Counted from the first letter of the stretch, positions 37,012 to 44,944 are shown. The stretch is 64,000 nucleotides of DNA from Hyphomicrobiales bacterium (GCA_900466875.1 UBNQ01000020.1:302899-366898); one strand, 5' to 3'. Numbers and translations are program-made. The notes: generated by a model not told the origin, from the letters alone.

Positions 37012-37176
37012 TCTTCTCGTCCTACCCCAATGCTGCAAACCTTCCTAAATCGGGGGAGCAACATCATCAACCCAGCCAACGATTTCTGATACAATGTCCG
37101 AAAGAGCCCAAACACAAATCGCAACGGTCACTATTCACGGCGAGTGTTGCGTTGCGACGCTCGACACCGGCTAAGT

Positions 37177-37200
37177 CCCGTGTTTTTTTAACAGCACGGG
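37177..37200 (+). promoter_or_regulatory. Hairpin overlapping a ribosome-binding site
   Basis: CCCGTG and CACGGG arms enclose a T-rich 12-base loop. The 3' arm runs straight into the GGGAGG ribosome-binding site of the 42-aa gene at 37213. It could mask translation or act as a weak terminator. Confidence 0.45.
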
Positions 37201-37212
37201 AGGAGCGTTAGA

Positions 37213-37341
37213 GTGTCTTATCAGTGGGATCCGGTTAAAGCTCGGCGAACAAGCATAGCGCGACTTGTGCTCGCCCTCATCGCGGCGTTGGTCCTCAGTG
37301 CTTTACCTTTGTGGTGGCTCCTGACAGAGGCATACCTATAG
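37213..37341 (+). CDS. Small single-pass membrane protein (42 aa)
   Basis: A GTG-started frame of 42 residues: a positively charged start (MSYQWDPVKARRTSIAR), one strong membrane helix (LVLALIAALVLSALPLWWLL) and a five-residue tail. Basic residues before the helix suggest an N-in topology. GGGAGG about nine bases upstream supports translation. Rhizobial accessory regions carry many such tiny membrane proteins; function unknown. Confidence 0.55.
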   Translation: MSYQWDPVKARRTSIARLVLALIAALVLSALPLWWLLTEAYL

Positions 37342-37361
37342 CGCGTGCGACCACCTAGTCG

Positions 37362-37764
37362 TCACCGAATAAACTGCCGGATCGCAGCAGCCAGAGCTAG
37401 GGGATTTTCTTCCGCGATGTGATGGCCGCTCTCGATTCCGTGCCCCTCGACCTCTTCGGCCCAACTCCGCCAGATCGCTAACGGATCACCGTAGATCCTC
37501 TCGAGGTCATCGCCCAGCGACCAAAGGCATAAGGTCGGGCAGCTGATCTTGCGCCCCGCCTCCCGATCTTCCCTGTCATGAAGGTGATCGATATGAATCC
37601 CAGCGCGATAGTCTTCAATCATTCCATGAATGACCGAAGGATCATGGATGGCCTTGCGCAGATCCTCGTACGCCTCGCGATCCATCGTATCGGGTTTTAT
37701 CCCGTACCATTCGTCGGGGTCGGTGAGTATCGCGCGCTCGGGCGAAAGATGCAGATGATCGTCA
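37362..37764 (-). pseudogene. C-terminal remnant of a haloacetate-dehalogenase-like alpha/beta hydrolase
   Basis: About 133 codons are open and read like the last 130 residues of a haloacetate dehalogenase/fluoroacetate-type hydrolase: LTDPDEWYG, RKAIHDPSVIHGMIEDYRAG, CPTLCLWSLGDDLERIYGDP and the catalytic-His region ESGHHIAEENPLAL. The N-terminal 160 or so residues, including the nucleophile Asp, are absent; upstream the frame meets the end of the flavin-reductase remnant. An internal ATG at 37685 could start a 107-residue fragment, but it would be inactive. A deletion joining two gene ends is the simplest explanation. Confidence 0.7.
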
Positions 37765-38123
37765 GGTGACCTTGGTGAACAGTGACTCTCTGGCGACGAC
37801 CATGCCTGCCGTCACGAAAGAGCCGTCACCGATGTAGTGCAAGGTCTTCGGATGCGCGGGCCGTTTGGCGACGCTCGCCTTCACGATCTCGAAGATGAAG
37901 AAGTTGCGGCTGTCCACCAAAGTGTCGCCATACAGCTTGCACTCGAAGCTCGCGTGGCATTCCTCGATCCCTACCGCTGCTACGTCGGAGCCTATCGTCT
38001 TCGTTAGCCCGAATTCACTGAATTTATCGACGCTGTCTCCGTCGCATTACCGACCTTTGAGACTATGTCCAACATGTAGGCAGTGGGGAGGTTTACGAGG
38101 CACTCCCCGCTTTCGCGTATCAT
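37762..38123 (-). pseudogene. Frameshifted flavin-reductase-family remnant
   Basis: Two frames together encode the C-terminal two thirds of a flavin reductase (FMN-binding split barrel). The first, from 38123, reads MIRESGECLVNLPTAYMLDI and VSKVGN. A one-base loss near 38045 shifts the reading to DGDSVDKFSEFGLTKTIGSD, then IEECHASFECKLYGDTLVDS and NFFIFEIVKASVAK, with a stop at 37762. The second part has no start codon. The N-terminal third is missing or unreadable upstream. It ends where the dehalogenase remnant begins, so both probably come from one eroded operon. Confidence 0.7.
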
Positions 38124-38209
38124 TGTTTTCAATCTGCAGGATACGGTCGAGGAACTGGGACCCACGCGGTCGGCATCGGCAGCAAGATGTTACTCTACGA
38201 CTGTCGTGA

Positions 38210-38671
38210 TTAGCCGGCATCATCAGGCTCGTTCTTAGCCGCCTTGAAGTTCGCCATGATTCTCAGCGTCGCGAACGTCACTATGGAAAGGACGATCGCG
38301 GTATCATAGGCTCCCAGCCCGACCGCAGTTCCAATCGCACCGGTCGCCCATATGCTGGCGGCAGTCGCCGTTCCTCTGGTCCCCAGCTTTCCGACAAGAA
38401 TAGCTCCGCCGCCGATGAACCCGACCCCGTTGATTATCCCTTCGACAATACGGGCTGTCGCCTCGGCATTCCCAACTGTCACAGTTTCTGCAGCCTGGAT
38501 GAAGCCGCAGGCAGCGATCGCAACGAGCGGGAATGTTCGCAACCCCGCACTTCGTTCGTTTTTCTCGCGATCCCAAGCGATCGGCAATGCCAGAACATAG
38601 GCGACAAACAATGCGATCAAATGCGGGACGATGTTGAGTTCTACGCCCATCGAAGCCAGCCACTCGCTCAC
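38210..38671 (-). CDS. MgtC/SapB-family membrane protein
   Basis: A 153-residue integral membrane protein of the MgtC/SapB family. Four or five helices are visible (VPHLIALFVAYVLALPIAWD, PLVAIAACGFIQAAE, GIINGVGFIGGGAILVGK, TAASIWATGAIGTAVGLG, IVLSIVTFATLRIM) and the family motif GxxFLGGGA appears as NGVGFIGGGAI. MgtC proteins are linked to survival under low magnesium or acid stress. I chose the GTG at 38671 with AAGGAG five bases upstream; it overlaps the DedA stop by four bases, so the genes are coupled. Confidence 0.85.
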   Translation of the reverse strand: MSEWLASMGVELNIVPHLIALFVAYVLALPIAWDREKNERSAGLRTFPLVAIAACGFIQAAETVTVGNAEATARIVEGIINGVGFIGGGAILVGKLGTRGTATAASIWATGAIGTAVGLGAYDTAIVLSIVTFATLRIMANFKAAKNEPDDAG

Positions 38672-39270
38672 GTGCTCTCCTTTTTGAAGGTCACAACCCG
38701 GTAGATGTAATAGCCGACCAATATGATGAGGACCGTGGTGGAGACCGGATCCACATAGTCCTGGATGGTGCTGTATGCCTGCCCCAGCAGATAGCCAGCC
38801 AACGCCAGTGCAGCCGTCCATAGAAGCGTACCGATCGACGAAAAAAGAAGAAAGCGCCCCAATGGCATGTTGGCGACACCGGCGGGGACGGAAATGAGCG
38901 TCCGCACAGTAGGGATCAGCCTCCCGAGCATGACTGACGAATTTCCATGCCGCTTGAAGCGGTCAGAGGCAGCATCGACATCTGACGGCGACATCGTGAG
39001 CCAACGTCCGTGGTTTTCGGCAAGACGGCGCACTCCGTGGTGCCCGAGCCGCCGTCCCAGATAATACCAAGGCAACGTACCGAGAAGAGAGCCAATAGTT
39101 CCTGCGCCAATCACGACGAGGATATTCATGTCGCCACGCGTCGCGAGGTAGCCGGCAAGCGGCATTATCAGCTCGGAGGGGATAGGCGGGAAGACGTTTT
39201 CAAGGAACATCAGGAGCCCGATCCCGAACGGGCCAAGGCGCTGCATTAACATTTGGACGAACGTTTCCAT
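38668..39270 (-). CDS. DedA-family membrane protein
   Basis: A 200-residue polytopic protein of the DedA/SNARE-associated family (undecaprenyl-phosphate or lipid flippase group). Family segments present: LENVFPPIPSELIMPLAGYL near residues 23-42, and the region RFKRHGNSSVMLGRLIPTVRTLISVPAG near 104-131 with the conserved Arg residues. At least four membrane helices can be seen. It follows the GST gene on the same strand and overlaps MgtC, so PPOX-GST-DedA-MgtC form a probable operon. Confidence 0.92.
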   Translation of the reverse strand: METFVQMLMQRLGPFGIGLLMFLENVFPPIPSELIMPLAGYLATRGDMNILVVIGAGTIGSLLGTLPWYYLGRRLGHHGVRRLAENHGRWLTMSPSDVDAASDRFKRHGNSSVMLGRLIPTVRTLISVPAGVANMPLGRFLLFSSIGTLLWTAALALAGYLLGQAYSTIQDYVDPVSTTVLIILVGYYIYRVVTFKKEST

Positions 39271-39276
39271 GAAAAC

Positions 39277-39912
39277 CTACGTCGCAAAGGCGTATGGACC
39301 GCCCTTTTCCAATGCCACGATATAAGCCGGCCGAACATGGATACGGTCCAGCCAAGCCGTTGTAAATGGTCGAGAGCTGCCCAGCCTGCCTCGTGCTCGA
39401 GCGGCTTCGAGCGGAAAACTCATCATGATGTCGGCCGCGGTGAACCGTTCGCCTGCGAACCACTGCCGCGAAGCAAGCTGGCTTTCTACGAAGTCGAGAT
39501 GCGTGTCCAGCATCGGCTGAACGCGTTTCATCGCCACTCGGCCCATTATCGGGATTTTGGACGCAACCAGCATGGCAAGCAGGACCGGCATTACCGAACC
39601 TTCGGCATAGTGGAGAAATTGACGATACAGGATTGTGCCAGTCGCATCGCCTGGTCCGAGCCGGCCGTTTGCTCGCTCGACAAGATAGTCGCAGATTGCT
39701 CCCGTTTCCACGACAACGGTCCGGTGTCCATCCGCGCCTACATCCTCTAAAATCGGTGACTTGCCCAGCGGATGAATGGCCATCAACTCTTTGGGCGCTG
39801 ACATGTCGGGGTTCCGGCGATATCGCCGGATCTCGTAGTCGAGGCCAAGTTCTTCGAGCATCCAAAGAATACGCTGAGATCGGCTGTTATTGAGATGGTG
39901 GACAATCAGCAT
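39277..39912 (-). CDS. Glutathione S-transferase
   Basis: A 211-residue cytosolic GST. The N-terminal thioredoxin-like domain starts MLIVHHLNNSRSQRILWMLE, with Ser10 or a nearby residue as candidate glutathione activator, and includes LGKSPILEDVG near 50-60. A helical C-terminal domain follows, with FTAADIMMSFPLEAA near 155-169, where the GST N-capping Asp lies. It is probably a detoxifying transferase or peroxidase; no class is certain. The start lies 14 bases after the PPOX-family stop. Confidence 0.9.
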   Translation of the reverse strand: MLIVHHLNNSRSQRILWMLEELGLDYEIRRYRRNPDMSAPKELMAIHPLGKSPILEDVGADGHRTVVVETGAICDYLVERANGRLGPGDATGTILYRQFLHYAEGSVMPVLLAMLVASKIPIMGRVAMKRVQPMLDTHLDFVESQLASRQWFAGERFTAADIMMSFPLEAARARGRLGSSRPFTTAWLDRIHVRPAYIVALEKGGPYAFAT

Positions 39913-39926
39913 ACGTGTGGGCGGTC

Positions 39927-40409
39927 CTACATCTCGACCTTGGCCGTGTCGCCCATGTCCGGCCGCGAATTGCTGACTGCAGCCGCCGCCATTTTGATAT
40001 AGCTTATGATTGTTCCAGGGCTATCCCAATATTCGGCGAACGAGGGTGTTACCTTGAGAATCCTGATCGACGCATCATCGGCATTATCCCACCATGCCTT
40101 GGCAGGCGTCGCCCACAGATCGCGGATTTTTTCGCGGTCGTTCTGGATCTCCGCGGTGCCGGACACCGAGACATATTTTTGCCCCTTGGAGTCAGCGAAT
40201 GCAAGGCAGACATTCGGATATCGCGCGATCTCCTCGTCTTTGTGGCTGGCCACATCGGTCAGGAAGTAGAAGGCATTGTCGATTCGCTCCGAATATGCCG
40301 ACATGGGACGAGCGCGAAGATCAGAACCGCTCTGAGTGGTTAGCATGCAAAAGCCGATTTTCTCAGCCAGGTCCCAAACCTTTGCGGCGTCGTCTTCTTC
40401 GTGTGCCAT
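39927..40409 (-). CDS. Pyridoxamine 5'-phosphate oxidase-family protein (general stress protein 26-like)
   Basis: A 160-residue FMN-binding split-barrel protein of the general-stress-protein-26 group. Recognisable segments: IGFCMLTTQSGSDLRARPMS near residues 18-37, FYFLTDVASHKDEEIARYPN near 47-66 and VSVSGTAEIQNDREKIRDLW near 79-98. It likely binds FMN or a deazaflavin; the reaction is unknown and it is not a vitamin B6 enzyme by default. The operon has a perfect-consensus general stress promoter (GGAAC-N16-CGTT) 25 bases upstream. Confidence 0.9.
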   Translation of the reverse strand: MAHEEDDAAKVWDLAEKIGFCMLTTQSGSDLRARPMSAYSERIDNAFYFLTDVASHKDEEIARYPNVCLAFADSKGQKYVSVSGTAEIQNDREKIRDLWATPAKAWWDNADDASIRILKVTPSFAEYWDSPGTIISYIKMAAAAVSNSRPDMGDTAKVEM

Positions 40410-40434
40410 GATGTTCTCCGTGGTGACGCCAGAA

Positions 40435-40459
40435 AACGAAAGCTACCGACGAATGTTCC
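40435..40459 (-). promoter_or_regulatory. Consensus EcfG/RpoE2 promoter for the PPOX-GST-DedA-MgtC operon
   Basis: On the minus strand: GGAAC, 16 bases, CGTT, an exact match to the EcfG consensus. It ends 25 bases before the ATG at 40409. Confidence 0.78.
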
Positions 40460-40578
40460 ATCCATTGAGCTATATTGGTGGTCTCCCAGTGTTTCTCAGC
40501 AGGACCGAGGAGACAGCTTTAATTACAGGCTGATACTCGGGAAAAACCAACCCACTGACGAACAAGCAGGCCCAAGGC

Positions 40579-41010
40579 TCACTTCCTTACGATATAGGAC
40601 ATTCCAACGGACCGTGGCGCGGTCTGTTTAAATCCGAACTGCTCGTACAATCTGTTGGCGGGTACATCCGCGATCAGGCTCACGTAAGCGGATGTTGGCA
40701 GCGCGCTCTCAACATACTCCATAATTCATGCCATGATCATTTTGCCAAGGCCTCGACCTTGATGATCGGGATGGACAGCAATATCGGTCACCTGGAAGAA
40801 ACACCCTCCATCGCCGACCAATCGTCCCATGCCGACCGCAGTTCCGTTGTAAGAAACGACGCTGGCGAAAATGGTACCCTTCAGGCCGATCTCTGCGGCA
40901 TCTCTTTCGAACGGCGTAAGCCCGGATATTTTGCGAAGACGCATGTAGTCTTCAATTTCAGGCGGCTGTTTCACAAGCGTGTAAGTGCTCTTGTCGTCGT
41001 CAACGGCCAT
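40579..41010 (-). pseudogene. GNAT N-acetyltransferase with an internal stop
   Basis: A 143-codon frame starting MAVDDDKSTYTLVKQPP reads as a GNAT acetyltransferase: VTDIAVHPDHQGRGLGKMIM is the acetyl-CoA-binding motif. A TGA at 40726-40728 interrupts it right after GKMIMA. Reading through in the same frame gives IMEYVESALPTSAYVSLIAD and VPANRLYEQFGFKQTAPRSV, the expected C-terminal half, up to a stop at 40579. A single change of an Arg codon (CGA) to TGA would explain it. The ATG at 41010 has GAGG upstream. The truncated product would lack the C-terminal strand and helix and is probably dead. Confidence 0.78.
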
Positions 41011-41149
41011 CAAATTCCTCGCGGGTGGAAGATCACTAGAGCACGAGATCATAGCCGTTCATCCAGCTTTAAAGATAGCCCTGATCATCAGGTCGCCCGA
41101 ACCGCAGATCGCAAGAATGGTGACTTCAATGATCTCAACGGAGCGTTCC

Positions 41150-41332
41150 ATGTCCAAGACGCTGACCTCTGTCTTCGCAAGCGCAGAAAAGCTGAAATAC
41201 CGCCACCGATCTCGTAATTTTTATCGAGATCTAATGGTGACGAGTGTGGCCGGAGCATCAGATATGCTGCTCTGGCCGCTTCTCACGGAACGAATTCGCA
41301 GATGCGGTGTTCTACCCGCGTCGCGAGAGTAG
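41150..41332 (+). CDS. Possible small basic protein (60 aa)
   Basis: A 60-codon frame starting MSKTLTSVFASAEKLKYRHR, basic in its first half and ending ERIRRCGVLPASRE. GGAG lies about seven bases before the ATG. I recognise no family, and the gap it sits in (41011-41508) otherwise holds nothing I can name. Weak call: the ribosome-binding site is the only support. Confidence 0.25.
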   Translation: MSKTLTSVFASAEKLKYRHRSRNFYRDLMVTSVAGASDMLLWPLLTERIRRCGVLPASRE

Positions 41333-41508
41333 CCCCCGTCCCCCGCACGAGTTCAAGTCCCCTCTCAAACTCGCTCTCGCGACACCCATCCCCACCGATC
41401 GCTTTTTCCTTCCATGTTGACTCAATGATAAAAAGGAACATAATAAGAACATATGGAGCCGCTTGGCGGCAGTCGCTCCCTTGCCCGCTTTTTCGCAAAG
41501 GAGAAGAG

Positions 41509-41925
41509 ATGTTCACGATAGGCGAGGTGTTTCCTCTCGAAGAGGAACCTGATCCAGACCTGCTTGTGCAGATTGGCTGGAAGGCCGACCTCTATGATTT
41601 CGAACTCCTTGAAGCTGACATCTTGACCGATGAAGGCTCGACCGCCTCGTGGGTAGAGATCGCATTCAACCGTCAGTTGGGCGGTGCTTTCGTTCTGTGG
41701 CGGAGCGGTGTGTCAGCGCTGGAAGCTGCGCGGAGCGCCAGTTATGGCTGGACTGAAGGGAATGACGTTGTCTCAATTCCTCAAGGCATAGAGGCAAAGG
41801 CCAAAGCGTACGGCCCTCCCCTGGATGGCTACTATTTCGACACCCTGGAGTTCTATCGAGCTTTTCCTGGTGAGTTTGGCAGTGGGAATAACATCCGGCC
41901 GTCAGCAGATTGCCCAGCAACATGA
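41509..41925 (+). CDS. Hypothetical acidic protein (138 aa)
   Basis: A soluble, acidic protein beginning MFTIGEVFPLEEEPDPDLLV. It has aromatic-rich segments (QIGWKADLYDFELLEADIL, SASYGWTEGNDVVSIPQGIE) but no domain I recognise. AAAGGAGA lies about eight bases before the ATG. Its stop overlaps the next start (ATGA), and the third gene also overlaps, so three small genes form a tight operon. Confidence 0.6.
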   Translation: MFTIGEVFPLEEEPDPDLLVQIGWKADLYDFELLEADILTDEGSTASWVEIAFNRQLGGAFVLWRSGVSALEAARSASYGWTEGNDVVSIPQGIEAKAKAYGPPLDGYYFDTLEFYRAFPGEFGSGNNIRPSADCPAT

Positions 41926-42167
41926 GCCTGCCTCGCCTCAAGGACTACCACGCTGAGAAGATAGACATGTCCTGCGGCCGCTGCGACAGACATGGTATCT
42001 ACGACCGTAAGGCACTGGTGAAGAAATTCGGCGCAGCCATAGAGTTCGTCGAGCTGCGGCGCATTCTGGCGATTGGCTGTGATCGACGCGGGACCGACGG
42101 TTGTGAAGCCTGCTTTCCATGCTTGCTGACAGCAAACATTTTGATCGGGGAACGCCATGAGCGATGA
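41922..42167 (+). CDS. Small Cys-rich protein (81 aa), zinc-ribbon-like
   Basis: The sequence contains CGRCDRHG near residues 18-25, then GCDRRGTDGCEACFPC near 52-67: two CxxC-type groups that could form a zinc ribbon. Basic patches (RKALVKKFGA) between them hint at nucleic-acid binding, but this is inference. The ATG at 41922 overlaps the stop of the gene before by four bases, and the stop lies inside the next gene. Confidence 0.62.
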   Translation: MSLPRLKDYHAEKIDMSCGRCDRHGIYDRKALVKKFGAAIEFVELRRILAIGCDRRGTDGCEACFPCLLTANILIGERHER

Positions 42168-42378
42168 AGGAAGAACCGTCCGCTCAGGCGGACATCAGAT
42201 CGTGGAGCATTACTGCGAATTCGACAGCTGTAAGGAATGGGGATGCTATGGCTTTGAGGAAAGCCGTACCGTTATGCGCTGGTTCTGCTCCGAGCACCAG
42301 CCCCGCCTCTATCGCGGGCTGCCCCGGCATGGTGAGGCAAGGCTCGCTGCGGCCGAGATCGCCGATATTTTAATGTGA
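42157..42378 (+). CDS. Small Cys-rich protein (73 aa)
   Basis: A 73-residue protein with HYCEFDSCKEWGCYGF near residues 18-33 and WFCSEHQP near 42-49; the Cys and His spacing resembles a small zinc finger. The start overlaps the previous gene by 11 bases. Together with the 138- and 81-residue genes it forms an overlapping trio. Function unknown. Confidence 0.6.
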   Translation: MSDEGRTVRSGGHQIVEHYCEFDSCKEWGCYGFEESRTVMRWFCSEHQPRLYRGLPRHGEARLAAAEIADILM

Positions 42379-42737
42379 CTCCACAAGGAGAAAGTTTGCG
42401 GGGGCTAACTTACTGGTTTTGAACCAAAGTAGCTCGTTGCCGTTCATCAAGGTCACGCCATCCACGTACATCAAATCACTGCTGGATTTTGCCGGTCGGC
42501 GCATTGGGTGCCAGCAAGCTCTGGAGGCAAGCTTCCATGAGGTTATCGATCATGACGCTAGTGCGGGCCAGACCGTGCAGAAAGCCACCGCCCCCTTACT
42601 GATCTGGCCGAGAACCATATGCTCGCAACTTCGTCCCTCGAAAAATGACTACGCAATTTGAGCGATCCTGCGCCGGATGACGTAACATCCTTGCCGTGAA
42701 CCAAACTGCTCATGCAGAATTTTTACCTGCGTTTCAG
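42379..42737. other. Intergenic region, no gene supported
   Basis: About 360 bases after the small-protein operon. An 80-codon plus-strand frame (42419-42661) exists but has no ribosome-binding site and looks random. No hairpin with a T-run was found. Confidence 0.35.
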
Positions 42738-42762
42738 GGAACTGAGGATCGCGGACACTGTT
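42738..42762 (+). promoter_or_regulatory. EcfG/RpoE2-like promoter for a 48-aa gene
   Basis: GGAAC, 16 bases, TGTT on the plus strand, ending nine bases before the ATG at 42771. The leader would be only a few bases, just holding AAAGG. Confidence 0.5.
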
Positions 42763-42770
42763 AAAGGCGC

Positions 42771-42917
42771 ATGAGACATTTACGCTATCACCCCATTCTC
42801 GCCACCCTTCTTGTCAGTTCGATAATCATCGCGTCGGTCGCAGGCCTCCAATGGTGGATGACCGACCGATCAGGTAACGTCGACCAGAAGTCCAGTATTG
42901 CGGCACCTCCCGCGTAG
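42771..42917 (+). CDS. Small single-pass membrane protein (48 aa)
   Basis: A 48-residue protein: a short basic start (MRHLRYHP), one membrane helix (ILATLLVSSIIIASVAGLQW) and a hydrophilic tail ending SSIAAPPA. AAAGG lies four bases before the ATG and a GGAAC-type promoter directly upstream. Both support a real gene. It resembles the 42-aa protein at 37213 in layout, not in sequence. Function unknown. Confidence 0.6.
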   Translation: MRHLRYHPILATLLVSSIIIASVAGLQWWMTDRSGNVDQKSSIAAPPA

Positions 42918-43063
42918 GTTGATCAAGCCGAGCAGTGTTGGATTTGGGCCGCGTCACTCGCAGCTCACTTCCAGTGAACGAGGTGACAACCGTAGCAATC
43001 TCCCATCTGTGGCACGGTTATTGCTCAGTAAATGTTTGATGAACCGCACGAGGAGGTTGTGTT

Positions 43064-43351
43064 TTGGAGCGGGACAATTTGCACACTTTCAATCCAGTCA
43101 TAATCTCTTTCGGGGACGCAAATCCGGACCTAACCATCAGTTCGGTTGAGGAAGCTGCCGAAGAACTTCTGACAGAATGGCCAATCGATGATGGCGACCG
43201 CTATTATGAAGCGGTGAAGGCATGCCTTGACTGTATCACGTCGGACGCAGATCCAGATTTTGCCCGTACGGCGTTCGTTCAAGCTGCCGAGGAGGCCGGA
43301 ATGTCTATCAAAGGGACATTTTCAGGCACTTGTAGGTTTCGAGCTATGTGA
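43064..43351 (+). CDS. DUF982 family protein
   Basis: A 95-residue protein of the DUF982 family, which is expanded in Rhizobiales. Family features: an ISSVEEAAEELLTEWP segment near residues 25-40, then DGDRYYEAVKACLDCITSDA near 43-62 and the C-terminal FVQAAEEAGMSI. The function of DUF982 is unknown. The start codon would be TTG, with GAGGAGG about nine bases upstream; no ATG gives a better fit. No GGAAC-type promoter was seen. Confidence 0.75.
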   Translation: MERDNLHTFNPVIISFGDANPDLTISSVEEAAEELLTEWPIDDGDRYYEAVKACLDCITSDADPDFARTAFVQAAEEAGMSIKGTFSGTCRFRAM

Positions 43352-43499
43352 CGACATGGCGGGTGGGTCTCGAAGCAAATCGCGGCACCTGGAATGGAGA
43401 GGGAAGGTTCAGCCTCCCAACCGAACCCTCCAGCACACGACCAGCCTGACATGACGGTCTCCGCACTCAATCGCCTTTGGCAAGAGCGCTGATCGAATA

Positions 43500-43770
43500 T
43501 GAGCGTGAGATCGATTGGAGAGCAAGCTTATACCGCTGTCCGATACCATACTGAGCTGTGGACGGGTTGAACAAAACCAGAAGGTGGCATGGGCTATGCG
43601 GTCACATCGGCGTCGCAGATCTGCAGCAGGAGGTCCAGTCATATCTCGCGGCTTCGGCTTCCGTCTTGGGGACACCATCGAGCATCGCGAAATCGTGCTT
43701 CTCACCAGCGGGCAAAGCCCCGAAGATACGCTCTCAAGCCGGTCTTTATCCAGTCGTCGATAGTCAGCAT
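43500..43770 (-). pseudogene. Possible remnant of a small hypothetical gene
   Basis: From an ATG at 43770 the minus strand reads MLTIDDWIKTGLRAYLRGFA then stops; the next frame continues GEKHDFAMLDGVPKTEAEAA and RYDWTS, protein-like in composition. A single indel near 43700 would join them. I recognise no family. The rest of the 43352-43836 gap holds nothing I can support. Low confidence. Confidence 0.25.
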
Positions 43771-43836
43771 GGCGCAATCTCCAGTTCGGGAACGCTATAA
43801 TCAGCGATGGCGGATTTCGTTCCCCGGCAAAACAAA

Positions 43837-43867
43837 AAGGCCGGTACGAGTTTACGCACCGACCTTC
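43837..43867 (-). terminator. Intrinsic terminator after the PRC-barrel gene
   Basis: Read on the minus strand, 12-base arms (AAGGTCGGTGCG and CGTACCGGCCTT, two G-U pairs) enclose a 6-base loop and end in a T-run. It lies 58 bases past the PRC-barrel stop. Confidence 0.7.
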
Positions 43868-43924
43868 TTCTCGAATGCAGCCCAGCGCCATTACATCCGT
43901 GGTCGCCGGGCAGTGCTAGACCTT

Positions 43925-44401
43925 TTACTTCTTCATCTTGTCGTAATCGAACTTCGGAGCCTTCGAGAGGTCATCCTTGTTGGTATCGACGTAAGCCTTC
44001 CAGGTACCGTTGTCGTCAGCAAGTGCCATCGAAGCCGGATCGATCACGACGTAGCTTGCGCCCATGCCAAGAAATCCGCCGACGCTCGCAATCACGCCGA
44101 TGATAGACTTTCCATCACCGATAACGACGTCGGAAATCTCACCGACTTCTTCGTTTTCTTTGTTGTAGATGTTCAGACCGACGAGCTTCGAGGTGACGAG
44201 GTCGGTGCCCTTGATCTCAACTGTCTTTAGCGGCATCGTTGCTGCCGTGCCCATAGCGATTCCTGGACCGACCATCGTCGCGTCGGCGCCGGATGCAGCA
44301 GTTGCTGCAGGCGCGGTCGCTGCGGGAGTAGCCGGTTGCTGAGCGAAAGCAGCGGTGCTCATCGTGCCAAGAGCAAGGGCGGCGGCGATAATCGTCTTCA
44401 T
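43925..44401 (-). CDS. Exported PRC-barrel domain protein
   Basis: A 158-residue protein with a signal peptide (MKTIIAAALALGTMSTAAFA), an Ala/Pro/Thr-rich linker (residues 21-45) and a PRC-barrel domain (about 60-130) with LVGLNIYNKENEEVGEISDV near 74-93. PRC-barrel proteins of this exported kind are common in rhizobia; their role is unclear, probably in the envelope. The start at 44401 has GAGG upstream; a longer frame would include the promoter. A perfect-consensus stress promoter lies 52 bases upstream and a terminator downstream, so it is a monocistronic stress gene. Confidence 0.9.
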   Translation of the reverse strand: MKTIIAAALALGTMSTAAFAQQPATPAATAPAATAASGADATMVGPGIAMGTAATMPLKTVEIKGTDLVTSKLVGLNIYNKENEEVGEISDVVIGDGKSIIGVIASVGGFLGMGASYVVIDPASMALADDNGTWKAYVDTNKDDLSKAPKFDYDKMKK

Positions 44402-44452
44402 GAATATTTCCTCGTATGCAATTGATCCCACAAATTTTTCGTGGCGGTTAGA

Positions 44453-44477
44453 AACGACCCTGCCGTTCTTTGGTTCC
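44453..44477 (-). promoter_or_regulatory. Consensus EcfG/RpoE2 promoter for the PRC-barrel gene
   Basis: On the minus strand: GGAAC, 16 bases, CGTT, exact consensus, ending 52 bases before the ATG at 44401. Confidence 0.78.
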
Positions 44478-44581
44478 CGCAGGAGAAGAAAATTGTGACA
44501 AAATAAAAACCTCGCCGAGGAGACCGCCGGCCCCATCCGCGGCTGGTGCAACGGTTGAGGCAAGTGTATCTCAACAGCACG

Positions 44582-44944
44582 CTATCGCGCCATCTGTCCG
44601 ATCTGCTGCAGAATTCGAGCTGGATCGAAGGGCTTGGCGATAAAGCTGGTTTTCAGCGGGAGTTCCTCCGGTCCCAGGCTCGCCGTCCCCGATGTGACGA
44701 TCAGAACTGTCGGAGGATACCTGTCTCGGACGTAATGAGCGAGCTTCAAGCCATCCATCGTGCCGGGGAGCTGGATATCGGTCAGTACGACACGGATTGA
44801 CATTTACCGTTCCAGTATCGCGATTGCCTCATCGGCATCGCTGGCCCCCCGTAGCCAGCATCCGAAAATCTGCAAGAAGCGGATAATCGCTTCGTCCTCG
44901 ACGAGCAGGATGTTGTGCGTATCAATTGGCATGATCTGCCCCAT
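44582..44944 (-). pseudogene. Eroded single-domain response regulator
   Basis: From the ATG at 44944 the frame reads NILLVEDEAIIRF, the receiver start with its acidic pocket. The next stretch is garbled (a frame change restores LADFRMLATGG-like text), then DADEAIAILER returns. A TAA follows, and after it, in the same frame, SIRVVLTDIQLPGTMDGLKL carries the phospho-acceptor Asp, ending VTSGTASLG and FIAKPFDP with the conserved Lys. So at least two lesions, a frame-disturbed segment and a nonsense codon, break a receiver protein of about 120 residues. It starts three bases after the stop of the decayed kinase, its natural partner. Confidence 0.75.

Noticed and set aside
40726..40728. TGA in the GNAT gene as a selenocysteine codon
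   Set aside because: GNAT enzymes have no catalytic Cys/Sec at this position, no SECIS-like hairpin follows the TGA, and Arg is the residue expected.
43409..43891. 160-codon minus-strand frame downstream of the DUF982 gene
   Set aside because: It passes through the PRC-barrel terminator, and its composition (many Arg, Ser, Pro) is typical of a chance frame.
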